This document shows, piece by piece, positions 1-5,821 of a stretch of DNA of 8,237 nucleotides (position 1 is its first letter; the number at the start of each line of letters is the position of its first letter). Source of the stretch: Thermoplasmata archaeon (GTDB taxonomy: Archaea; Thermoplasmatota; Thermoplasmata; Thermoplasmatales; Thermoplasmataceae); NCBI GenBank assembly GCA_021847855.1, contig JAJZOT010000059.1:1-8237 (forward strand), in the 5' to 3' direction. The notes beneath the pieces were generated by a model. That model worked only from the letters and a program-made list of their open reading frames with translations. It made no database searches and had not been told where the DNA came from. Position numbers and translations under genes: made by a program.

Positions 1-667
1 CACTGAGTATATCCTGTATGCCATTCCTGATTGCCTCGATATTTGCCAGTGATTCCTTCGCGGGAATATCTTTGTCAAGAGTGGCGCGAAAAAGTATTTC
101 CTCCGCCATGTCGCCCCCCAGGTTAAGCCTGGTAGCCAGCGTCTGCACTATCGAGGCTTTGCTGGCACTGAAAACTTTAGAGAAACCGTCTCGGTCAAGC
201 GTAAGAGGATCGTTTGCGGAGGGTGGTGAATATGGCTCACCCTTCATTATTTTACGATTCTTCCATTCCCTCAGATCTGTGGCGAATTCTATCAGACCAT
301 TATTTGTTATGATGAAGTTCCCCTCCCTGAATAGCTCAAGAATAATCTCCTGCCCAGTGTGAAGGGTGATCTTTACTACTCTGTCAAAGTTAATCTGATT
401 TATTCCCACTATACGACGCTCTGATAACGATTTCCGGAGTAGCATGGATAGCGGAGTTGCATCCTCCGGGCGTTCAGCTTCGTAGAAAACGAGACCTTTC
501 TTCAGCGATACCAGCAGGTAGCGTTTGCCGACGGAAGAGTTGTAAAGCTGGAACAGGAAATCAGTTTCGGCGATCTGGTACACTTTTTTTATGAAACTTC
601 CTGAAATGGTTTCTCCATAATTCTGGATAAAAGCGTAGAAATCTAGAGATGAGGGTTTAGGATTCAT
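1..667 (-). CDS. rqcH: RqcH/Rqc2 (NEMF-like) ribosome quality control protein, N-terminal part, truncated by window edge
   Basis: The gene reads leftwards from an ATG at 667 and is open for 222 codons to the window edge, so the C-terminal part is missing. The translation matches an NFACT-N domain: SGSFIKKVYQ (residues 22-31), the LLRKSLSERRIVGINQ stretch (76-91), the Asp95-Arg96 pair, and ELFREGNFIITN (111-122). A helix-hairpin-helix segment follows, ending in LGGDMAEEILFRATLDKD (183-200), which is very typical of the family. Family members bind stalled 60S/50S subunits carrying peptidyl-tRNA. In bacteria and yeast they recruit tRNA to add C-terminal tails, for which the Asp-Arg pair is needed. 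It acts in the cytoplasm. The start is supported by the family's usual N-terminus and by an AT-rich TATA-like element at the right distance for leaderless transcription. It is divergent from the CoxG-like gene. The family call is firm; the archaeal tailing activity is inferred. Confidence 0.9.
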   Translation of the reverse strand, partial: MNPKPSSLDFYAFIQNYGETISGSFIKKVYQIAETDFLFQLYNSSVGKRYLLVSLKKGLVFYEAERPEDATPLSMLLRKSLSERRIVGINQINFDRVVKITLHTGQEIILELFREGNFIITNNGLIEFATDLREWKNRKIMKGEPYSPPSANDPLTLDRDGFSKVFSASKASIVQTLATRLNLGGDMAEEILFRATLDKDIPAKESLANIEAIRNGIQDILS

Positions 668-778
668 TCTATGGTAAATTCACTCCGCGTATTTTATTAT
701 GAAGTAGACTACCAATAGTTTTTTTACTGTGGATGTACTACGAATTTGCAAAATCACAGGCTGCAACGCGGTGTTTAA
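668..778. promoter_or_regulatory. Divergent intergenic region between rqcH and the coxG-like gene
   Basis: This 111-base spacer must hold the promoters of both divergent genes. For the minus-strand gene there is a plausible TATA element (690-700). For the plus-strand gene no convincing TATA box is visible at the leaderless distance; only the weak AT-rich stretch TTTGCAAAA at 745-753 lies there. A GGTG at 770-773, five bases before the ATG at 779, could serve as a ribosome binding site, which would imply a 5' untranslated leader and a promoter further upstream. A run of seven T lies at 719-725, with no stem beside it. Confidence 0.5.
690..700 (-). promoter_or_regulatory. Putative TATA element for rqcH
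   Basis: On the minus strand this reads ATAATAAAATA, centred about 28 bases before the ATG at 667. Archaeal transcription usually starts about 25 bases downstream of the TATA centre, which would give a leaderless or near-leaderless transcript. No ribosome binding site sits at a useful distance before the ATG, which agrees. The match is AT-rich rather than a strict consensus. Confidence 0.4.
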
Positions 779-1219
779 ATGAATTTTAATGGAACTTTTG
801 AAGTAAAGGTACCTAAGGACAAGGTGTTTGATGTGCTCATGACTCCAGAAAAATTATCCTCCTGCATACCGGGGTTTAAAAGCCTTAGCGTAACATCGCC
901 CAATGAATTTTCTGTTGTAGTGAGAGCGGGTGTTGCTTTCATAAAGGGAGATTTTAACATAAAATTCAAGGTGGTAGAGAGTGTGCCAAGCGATCATGCA
1001 AAACTGGTAGGAAACGGCACCGGTCTGGGAGGAACCCTGGATATCGAGGCAGTAATGGATCTGTCTGAGAATGACAGCTTAACGACAATGAACTGGACTG
1101 CAGATACAAAAATTGGCGGTAAGCTTGGGTCTATCGGCCAGAGGGTAATTGGAAGTCAGTCCCGGAAAATGATCGATGAGCTCTTCAGTTCGTTGAAGGA
1201 CAAACTGCTGTCTGAATAA
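779..1219 (+). CDS. CoxG-like SRPBCC-fold protein (carbon monoxide dehydrogenase subunit G family)
   Basis: This 146-residue protein matches the CoxG family over its full length. Evidence is the N-terminal FNGTFEVKVPKDKVFDVL (residues 3-20), the Cys29-Ile-Pro-Gly32 motif after a PEKL segment, the GDFNIKFKV strand (57-65), GNGTGLGGTLDI (78-89), and the C-terminal KIGGKLGSIGQRVI helix start (111-124). SRPBCC proteins form a deep hydrophobic pocket for lipids or other apolar ligands. In aerobic CO dehydrogenase clusters CoxG is associated with assembly or membrane attachment of the enzyme. No CO dehydrogenase or other molybdenum hydroxylase subunit is in this window, so the partner is unknown, and a general ligand-binding role is as likely. 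The start fits the family N-terminus exactly. It leads a plus-strand cluster with the hydrolase-like and thioesterase genes. The coxG name is withheld because function is not shown by context. Confidence 0.8.
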   Translation: MNFNGTFEVKVPKDKVFDVLMTPEKLSSCIPGFKSLSVTSPNEFSVVVRAGVAFIKGDFNIKFKVVESVPSDHAKLVGNGTGLGGTLDIEAVMDLSENDSLTTMNWTADTKIGGKLGSIGQRVIGSQSRKMIDELFSSLKDKLLSE

Positions 1220-1245
1220 CGCCAAATTTTTTCCTGTTCCATAAA

Positions 1246-1821
1246 ATGACAACAAAATTCAATGCCGTAGTACTGGGAAATGATTTTTATTCCCGGTATA
1301 ATTTGCATTCTGGAAAAGAATCCAGTGTCGCCGTATTCCTGTTTGACGAATACCTGAATGAAGAACGGTTGTTCCTGCTGGAGAATTTCAGCAGTCAATG
1401 TGGCATAATTGAGGTACTGTTTCCCAACTCCGGGCAGGACATCAACAGATACATTCTGGAGACGGAGAAAGTTCTTCAAGAATTGAGATCGGTGCACGGG
1501 AAATTTGTTCTTGTAGCATTTGGAAGGATTGCACCATCAATAGTCAAGCTTCTATCAGGAGGCCTTACAGCCACTAAACTTATAATGGTGAATCCAGAAT
1601 TTGATTCTGATATAATCACACTTCTGTCCAAGATAGATATCCCTTCACTCATAATATCTTCAACAAGAGAGAAGAATGGCTATAATATTGATTCAGTGAA
1701 GTATCATGATTTGATGTCTTCTTCCAGCATCACATACATCAGGCAAACTACCGGAAATCCACTGTTCGAGAAATTCACGCAATCATTTAATTCTATGTTG
1801 AAATTCCTTGCGGATGAGTAG
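1246..1821 (+). CDS. Alpha/beta-hydrolase-like protein, probable pseudoenzyme
   Basis: The 191-residue product is not firmly assignable. Its layout resembles a small alpha/beta hydrolase: a strand VAVFLFDEY (28-36), a helix rich in Leu and Glu (65-82), then FVLVAFGRIAPSIVKLL (87-103), where hydrolases carry the nucleophile elbow Gly-x-Ser-x-Gly. Next come LIMVNPEFD (112-120), a strand IPSLIISSTREKNG (132-145) like the acid-bearing strand, and a C-terminal helix (172-189). At the elbow the sequence is Ala-Phe-Gly-Arg-Ile, so the serine is missing, and no clear catalytic His follows the last strand. If the fold call is right, it is likely a binding protein or scaffold. No signal peptide or membrane segment is visible. 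It starts 26 bases after the CoxG-like gene, without a clear ribosome binding site, and overlaps the thioesterase start by eight bases, implying translational coupling. Confidence 0.65.
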   Translation: MTTKFNAVVLGNDFYSRYNLHSGKESSVAVFLFDEYLNEERLFLLENFSSQCGIIEVLFPNSGQDINRYILETEKVLQELRSVHGKFVLVAFGRIAPSIVKLLSGGLTATKLIMVNPEFDSDIITLLSKIDIPSLIISSTREKNGYNIDSVKYHDLMSSSSITYIRQTTGNPLFEKFTQSFNSMLKFLADE

Positions 1822-2218
1822 TCCTACGTTGAAAACCGATATACAGGTGAGATATGGGGACCTGGACACGCTCGGTCATGTGAACAATGCGGTTTACCTT
1901 ACATACTTTGAGCTGGGGAGAGTGTTGTACTTCCGCAACTTCATGAAGCGCTTTGACGTGAAAAATATAAAGTTTGTTATAGCAAGGGCAGAGATAGATT
2001 TTCGGAAATCCATAAAGATGGAAGATCAGGTAATGCTTGAAACTTCACTTGAAAGTGTTGGGAACTCGAGTTTCACCTTTGTACACAGAATTTTGGAAAG
2101 GAATACGGGAGAAGTATTCTGTAATGGAAAGATCGTGGCTGTTTCGCTTGATGATAACGGCAAGCCCATGAGAGTACCGGATCAACTCAGAGCTTTGGCT
2201 GACTATGGCAAGCAGTGA
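1814..2218 (+). CDS. Hotdog-fold acyl-CoA thioesterase (4HBT/YbgC-like)
   Basis: This 134-residue protein is a typical single-hotdog thioesterase that would hydrolyse acyl-CoA or a related thioester in the cytoplasm, usually as a dimer of dimers. The family signature is clear: VRYGDLDTLGHVNNAVYLTY (residues 12-31) followed by FELGR (32-36). Asp18 aligns with the catalytic Asp of 4-hydroxybenzoyl-CoA thioesterase, and His22 and Asn24-Asn25 belong to the conserved turn. Beta strands such as QVMLETSLESVG (72-83) and GKIVAVSLDD (105-114) complete the fold. Length is normal. The ATG at 1814 was chosen, overlapping the previous stop as GATGAGTAG; a TTG at 1808 two codons upstream would be the only in-frame extension. 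The substrate cannot be read from sequence. Neighbours suggest an acyl or aromatic substrate shared with the CoxG-like binding protein, which is inference. Confidence 0.88.
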   Translation: MSSPTLKTDIQVRYGDLDTLGHVNNAVYLTYFELGRVLYFRNFMKRFDVKNIKFVIARAEIDFRKSIKMEDQVMLETSLESVGNSSFTFVHRILERNTGEVFCNGKIVAVSLDDNGKPMRVPDQLRALADYGKQ

Positions 2219-2235
2219 CATGGTCTTTTCTGAAT

Positions 2236-2850
2236 TCAGACCGGAGTGGTTACGTAGGCAATCCAGCCTAGCGATGGCGGAAGGAAAACATCCATAAGAT
2301 ACAGACTCAAATGAACCGCTGCAGCAATGTAAAAATTCTTCCTGAAATAATATATGGCTCCATACATAACAGCCATCGCAAAATTGTCAATTATAAACAA
2401 TTCCATGAATATTCCGGGATAACCAGGGCCTTGGAACAGAATAAAACTCAGGTAAAGCACAGAATAAAACACTGCCTGAATGATGATTGCCTGGCCAATC
2501 GGGAATCTTCTCTGCAGGAACGTTATAATTAGAAACCGAAAGTTGAATTCTTCCAGGAATACAGGGTAATAAGCTGTTTCAAAAACATAAGCCGGTCCAT
2601 TATGAGTTAGGGCGTAAAGATACAGCCATAATAGAAAGACTGAAATTAGAAACAGAAAGTCCTTTGAGAGGAGAGTTGCGGAAACGGCTTTTCTTATCTC
2701 TGGAACGCTGTATGTTATCAACGCGAATAGCATAGGAGTGATGCCGAGATATAGATAGTAGAATATCGTACCGACCTGCATCAGGTAGAACATGGAGAAA
2801 ATTGCCAGTTCAGAAAATATGAAGGTCAGCGATTCAAACCGACGTCCCAT
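2236..2850 (-). CDS. CPBP/CAAX-protease-like integral membrane protein with a degenerate active site
   Basis: This 204-residue protein has about six hydrophobic segments and resembles the CPBP (CAAX protease and bacteriocin-processing) intramembrane metalloprotease family. The glutamate motif EExxxR is present as Glu100-Glu101-FNF-Arg105. A later membrane segment carries His180 in AAAVHLSLYL, as in the last family motif. The middle motif, normally Phe-x-x-x-His, reads FYSVLY at 128-133 and lacks the histidine, and the Asn often following His180 is also absent. Proteolysis is therefore uncertain; a divergent or non-catalytic member is possible. The start was placed at the ATG at 2850 because a perfect GGAGGTGG lies six bases before it; an ATG at 2877 in the same frame lacks such a site. 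It overlaps the end of the 494-residue protein gene by 17 bases and is the last gene of the oxidase operon. A role in processing or maturation of an oxidase component is inference. Confidence 0.75.
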   Translation of the reverse strand: MGRRFESLTFIFSELAIFSMFYLMQVGTIFYYLYLGITPMLFALITYSVPEIRKAVSATLLSKDFLFLISVFLLWLYLYALTHNGPAYVFETAYYPVFLEEFNFRFLIITFLQRRFPIGQAIIIQAVFYSVLYLSFILFQGPGYPGIFMELFIIDNFAMAVMYGAIYYFRKNFYIAAAVHLSLYLMDVFLPPSLGWIAYVTTPV

Positions 2851-4318
2851 GATACTCCACCTCCGTGTGTTTTGCATAACTGTTTAAAACCAGGTTTGTA
2901 GTTAGCCACATGAAAGGAAGAGCAAATATCCACATTATGAGGCTGAAGAGTGTCTGTTGCGCTAATCCGAAATTATTCCAAATGGAGTACGAGAAAAGTA
3001 TCGATACGTAAAATATGATTATGGCAAACATTGCCAGCATCATGGACAGGAATTCGAGAAAGAGTTTTTTGCCGTCGTCTGACAAACCCGAATATGCGAT
3101 CCCGGAAATCATGCCTCCCGCAAACGAGGATATGCTCATCAATGCGAAATACGCCCCATCACCTGACGCGAGTATTGTCAGGGACGGATAGAACCATATG
3201 AACATAAGTGCTGATGAAATCAGTACAAGTCCCATAACGCCATATTTTCCTGGAAAATGTCTAAGTCCCGGGAAAAATTCAGAAATTAGAAGTGAAATGA
3301 GGATCCCAGTGAACAGCATGAGAAAATTGATTCCCCCGTAAAAGTAGAGGCTGTTCTCAAGATGCAGATATACGCCGTATGTTTCAATCAGCGGCATTGC
3401 GAGGATCAAAAGAGACGAACCAAAAAGGAAACCACGTTTACTTCTCACTGACCAGATACGATCAAAGAAAGCTACACTAACGCCTTTCATGAATTTTAGC
3501 CTAAGAAGGTAATTGGTCAAAAAAACGAGAATGGTGCTTTCAAGAATCAACGGTATAACCGCAACAGAAAGAACCAGAGATATTATTGAAGGAAATACTG
3601 CTGTAATGCTTTCGCACTGGCAACTGAGGGCGGAAAGGGCTCCGGACAACTGTCCGCCTATTGCTGCCTTTGCCCTCCTCCTGACATAACTTATAATCAA
3701 GAAGTAGTTTTGAACCAGCAGTATGGAAAGTAAAGAAAACATTGCCAGAGACTGGATGCTTACTGAGAAAACAATGTACCTGGTGAAGAAAACTACACCG
3801 CCTAGAAATAATGGGGGAGTACCTCCAGTTATTACATCATCTGCGATAGAGGCCACCAGAAGGCCAATTCCCTGTGGTACATAATTGAATCTTATGAGTC
3901 CGGAAATAAGGAACATGGACAAAATTGTCAGTTCAATCCCTACCAGCCTTAGAAACGATCTTGTGGTGGCACCATAGTTCGACAGGTATGACTTCAGCAT
4001 TATCAGAAGAGACAAAAGGAAGAATATCGAAATTCTGAAATAAGGAATAGACAAGATCAAAAGGAAGGAATAGAATACTATGAGGAGAGCCCCAGTCGTA
4101 GAATTGATTCCACCCGGCTTGGTAACTAAAAACATTAACCCCAGCATTACTGCGAGAAGTATCATTGCAAAAAACTGCAAATAAACATTATAATCCACGA
4201 TAACTGTGCCTGACGCGTAAGCGGTCCAGGTACCAAACAGAAATGACAGGATTCCTGCTATCTGAAGAAGACCGGAAAGATTGAGAAACCGGTTTAGTGG
4301 ATGAAATTCACCAGACAT
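2834..4318 (-). CDS. Polytopic membrane protein of unknown function with a Cys-Gln-Cys motif
   Basis: The 494-residue product is not recognised. It is almost wholly hydrophobic, with roughly 12 or more membrane segments, and a short Lys/Arg-rich loop at 213-218 (RRRAKA) next to an unusual central stretch GALSALSCQCESITAVF (226-242). Cys233 and Cys235 are its only cysteines. A conserved-looking GGTPPLFLGG (165-174) lies in an earlier loop. It is not heme A synthase: histidines are few (6, 319, 354, 484, 490) and not placed in membrane pairs. The gene overlaps the end of ctaB by 25 bases and the next gene by 17, so it is in the same operon. The context suggests assembly, copper or heme handling, or transport for the oxidase, but this is inference. 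The ATG at 4318 is the only reasonable start; its ribosome binding site is weak (GGT nine bases upstream), which suggests coupling to ctaB. Confidence 0.85.
   Translation of the reverse strand: MSGEFHPLNRFLNLSGLLQIAGILSFLFGTWTAYASGTVIVDYNVYLQFFAMILLAVMLGLMFLVTKPGGINSTTGALLIVFYSFLLILSIPYFRISIFFLLSLLIMLKSYLSNYGATTRSFLRLVGIELTILSMFLISGLIRFNYVPQGIGLLVASIADDVITGGTPPLFLGGVVFFTRYIVFSVSIQSLAMFSLLSILLVQNYFLIISYVRRRAKAAIGGQLSGALSALSCQCESITAVFPSIISLVLSVAVIPLILESTILVFLTNYLLRLKFMKGVSVAFFDRIWSVRSKRGFLFGSSLLILAMPLIETYGVYLHLENSLYFYGGINFLMLFTGILISLLISEFFPGLRHFPGKYGVMGLVLISSALMFIWFYPSLTILASGDGAYFALMSISSFAGGMISGIAYSGLSDDGKKLFLEFLSMMLAMFAIIIFYVSILFSYSIWNNFGLAQQTLFSLIMWIFALPFMWLTTNLVLNSYAKHTEVEYHGTSV
2857..2864 (-). 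promoter_or_regulatory. Ribosome binding site deciding the start of the CPBP-like gene
   Basis: On the minus strand this reads GGAGGTGG, six bases before the ATG at 2850. It lies downstream of the alternative ATG at 2877, so the longer reading frame would translate through its own best initiation signal. This makes 2850 the preferred start. Confidence 0.75.
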
Positions 4319-5160
4319 ATTGATACCAGCAGTATGAGCAGATAATAGTTGGAGTAGTGAAATGCCCGTTTGAAATCACTCATTGAAAAATTCCTGATTA
4401 CCGGGACTATAGAATAGTACAGCATCACGATCCCGAGAACTATTGCCAATACATAGTAGACTATGCCTACATTGATCTGGTGAAAGAAAAGTGGCAGAAG
4501 CGAGTAGCCGAAAAGAACTATTGAGTTTGCAAGTATGATCCATGAAGTACGCTCAATGCCTACGACTGAAGGGAGCATTGGAACGCCTGCTTTTTTGTAG
4601 TCTTCGGTATTATTAGTTGCAAGAGCCCAGAAGTGTGTCGGCGTCCACGCAAAGACAAGTAACGCTATGAAGATAGCGGTCAGGGAAACTTCGTTGCTGA
4701 CTGCAGCCCATCCTGCAAGTGCGGGGAAGCTCCCTGCTATTCCACCTATTACAATGTTCCAGGTTGTCCGCCTTTTCAGGAGAATCGTGTAAAGCAGCGT
4801 GTAGCTGAGGAATCCCATAAAAATGAAAATAGTTGTCAGGAGGTTGATCATAAAAAGGGAAAGCAACATTGACACCGCAATCATTGCTGTGCCGTTGGAA
4901 AACATCCGTTTATAAGTCTTGTCGTTCACAATTCTGCCGCGGTAAGATGTCCTGTTCATGTTCGCATCTATATCCATGTCATAGAGGTTGTTGAATAGTG
5001 CCGCAGACATTGAAGCGAGAGTCCCGGAAATAATCAAGGGTGCAAGGAGGAAGATCCTGGTTGAAAAAGCCGGGTTGGAAAGGAAACCAGCTAGAGCTAC
5101 AATGTCTACGAGAAAAGTTATTTCGATTTTGTAAATTCTGGAGAAGTCCCTTCCATTCAA
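4294..5160 (-). CDS. ctaB: Protoheme IX farnesyltransferase (heme O synthase, UbiA family)
   Basis: CtaB moves a prenyl group from a prenyl diphosphate onto heme B in the membrane, making heme O or, in some archaea, a longer prenylated heme. With the start used here it has 288 residues, a normal length. The first Asp-rich motif is NNLYDMDIDANMNRT (57-71), followed by the family block LLKRRTTWNIVIGGIAGS (127-144) and PALAGWAA (146-153). The second motif region is EDYKKAGVPMLP (186-197). About nine membrane segments are evident. The start is uncertain. A TTG at 5160 sits one base after the cupredoxin stop with GGTGGAG properly spaced before it. An ATG at 5202 or GTG at 5208 would add 14 or 16 residues and overlap the cupredoxin gene by more than 40 bases without a good ribosome binding site. 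It lies directly downstream of the oxidase genes it serves. Confidence 0.93.
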   Translation of the reverse strand: MNGRDFSRIYKIEITFLVDIVALAGFLSNPAFSTRIFLLAPLIISGTLASMSAALFNNLYDMDIDANMNRTSYRGRIVNDKTYKRMFSNGTAMIAVSMLLSLFMINLLTTIFIFMGFLSYTLLYTILLKRRTTWNIVIGGIAGSFPALAGWAAVSNEVSLTAIFIALLVFAWTPTHFWALATNNTEDYKKAGVPMLPSVVGIERTSWIILANSIVLFGYSLLPLFFHQINVGIVYYVLAIVLGIVMLYYSIVPVIRNFSMSDFKRAFHYSNYYLLILLVSICLVNFIH

Positions 5161-5161
5161 T

Positions 5162-5821
5162 CTACTCCACCGGATCGTTTGAGTTAAGGTAGAGATCAAC
5201 ATTCTCACTGTTTAATCCTTGCATTTGTGCTGTCATCCCATTATCAGGGCTTCCGTTTACCACAGGAGAATGGTTAGCCAACTGGATTGGCGTGGAATTT
5301 GCGCTGACTACTATGATTCCGTACATTGCATCGTAGTGTATTGTGCACCAGTATGTGTATATGCCAGCGGTATGGAAAGGATATTTTCCCTGTACTTCGT
5401 GTCCAATGGTCTGAGTAATCTGTGATGTACTGAGTATTCCGTAGTTAGTAGCGCCTTCCCACTTGGTTGGATTTGAGGAGATGGAGCTATTGATCTTCGA
5501 AAAGAGTGAAGATGAGTAAGCACCATCATAGCTTATGTACAGGTTATGTGGAGCGCCATCCTCCTCGGTCACGTTGAAATACACGAGAGTGTTCAGGGCA
5601 AATGATAATGTAGGATTAACTGCGCTTGCATTTTCAAAGTTGTTAAGGTTTTTCCATCCTGCTGCATCTGCTCCGAGGTTCACATATTGAACCGAGGTGT
5701 GACTAAAGTCAGTTGGTGCAACCCCTGTTGTTACCGGAGTTGTTAAGATATAACTAAAACTCAGAGCAATAACTACGATAACTATTGCAGCAAACGTTAT
5801 TCCGCCTTTGTTTGATTCCAT
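5162..5821 (-). CDS. Membrane-anchored blue copper protein (cupredoxin; sulfocyanin/plastocyanin-like)
   Basis: This 219-residue protein has an N-terminal membrane anchor (about residues 7-27) and an extracytoplasmic cupredoxin domain (about 45-174). The type 1 copper ligands are visible: His92 in APHNLYISYDG, and Cys159, His162 and Met166 in YWCTIHYDAMYG. It would carry electrons to the terminal oxidase, replacing cytochrome c, as proposed for sulfocyanin in Sulfolobales and Ferroplasma. The Cys-x2-His-x3-Met spacing differs from both plastocyanin (x4) and amicyanin (x2). A Ser/Asn-rich tail of about 45 residues follows the domain, and there are several Asn-x-Ser/Thr sequons (64, 83, 111, 175, 183, 189). 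The start codon overlaps the coxA stop as TAATG, with GGAGGTGG six bases upstream. The copper site is firm; whether the protein is a true sulfocyanin (SoxE) is open. Confidence 0.9.
   Translation of the reverse strand: MESNKGGITFAAIVIVVIALSFSYILTTPVTTGVAPTDFSHTSVQYVNLGADAAGWKNLNNFENASAVNPTLSFALNTLVYFNVTEEDGAPHNLYISYDGAYSSSLFSKINSSISSNPTKWEGATNYGILSTSQITQTIGHEVQGKYPFHTAGIYTYWCTIHYDAMYGIIVVSANSTPIQLANHSPVVNGSPDNGMTAQMQGLNSENVDLYLNSNDPVE
5165..5171 (-). promoter_or_regulatory. Possible ribosome binding site deciding a TTG start for ctaB
   Basis: On the minus strand this reads GGTGGAG, with its GGTG core seven bases before the TTG at 5160. No comparable site at a usable distance precedes the upstream in-frame ATG (5202) or GTG (5208). 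This favours the TTG start immediately after the cupredoxin stop. Confidence 0.5.

Noticed and set aside
18..362. Plus-strand open frame of 114 codons
   Set aside because: It lies opposite the truncated rqcH gene, whose minus-strand translation matches NFACT-N along its length. The plus-strand product has no family features.
719..725. T-run as an archaeal terminator
   Set aside because: It lies between two divergent genes, so no transcript is expected to end there, and it has no neighbouring stem.
1156..1497. Minus-strand open frame of 113 codons
   Set aside because: It is antisense to the CoxG-like and hydrolase-like genes and has no start signal or recognisable motif.
2219..2235. Terminator between the convergent clusters
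   Set aside because: The 17-base gap has only a short T-rich stretch (TCTTTTCT) on the plus strand and no inverted repeat, which is too little to call.
2834..4318. Heme A synthase (CtaA) or oxidase subunit III
   Set aside because: CtaA needs histidine pairs in membrane helices, which are absent. The length and helix number are too large for subunit III and no subunit III motif is visible.
5219..5529. Short open frames on both strands within the cupredoxin gene
   Set aside because: They overlap the copper-binding domain in other frames; their His/Cys content only reflects the copper-ligand codons read out of frame.
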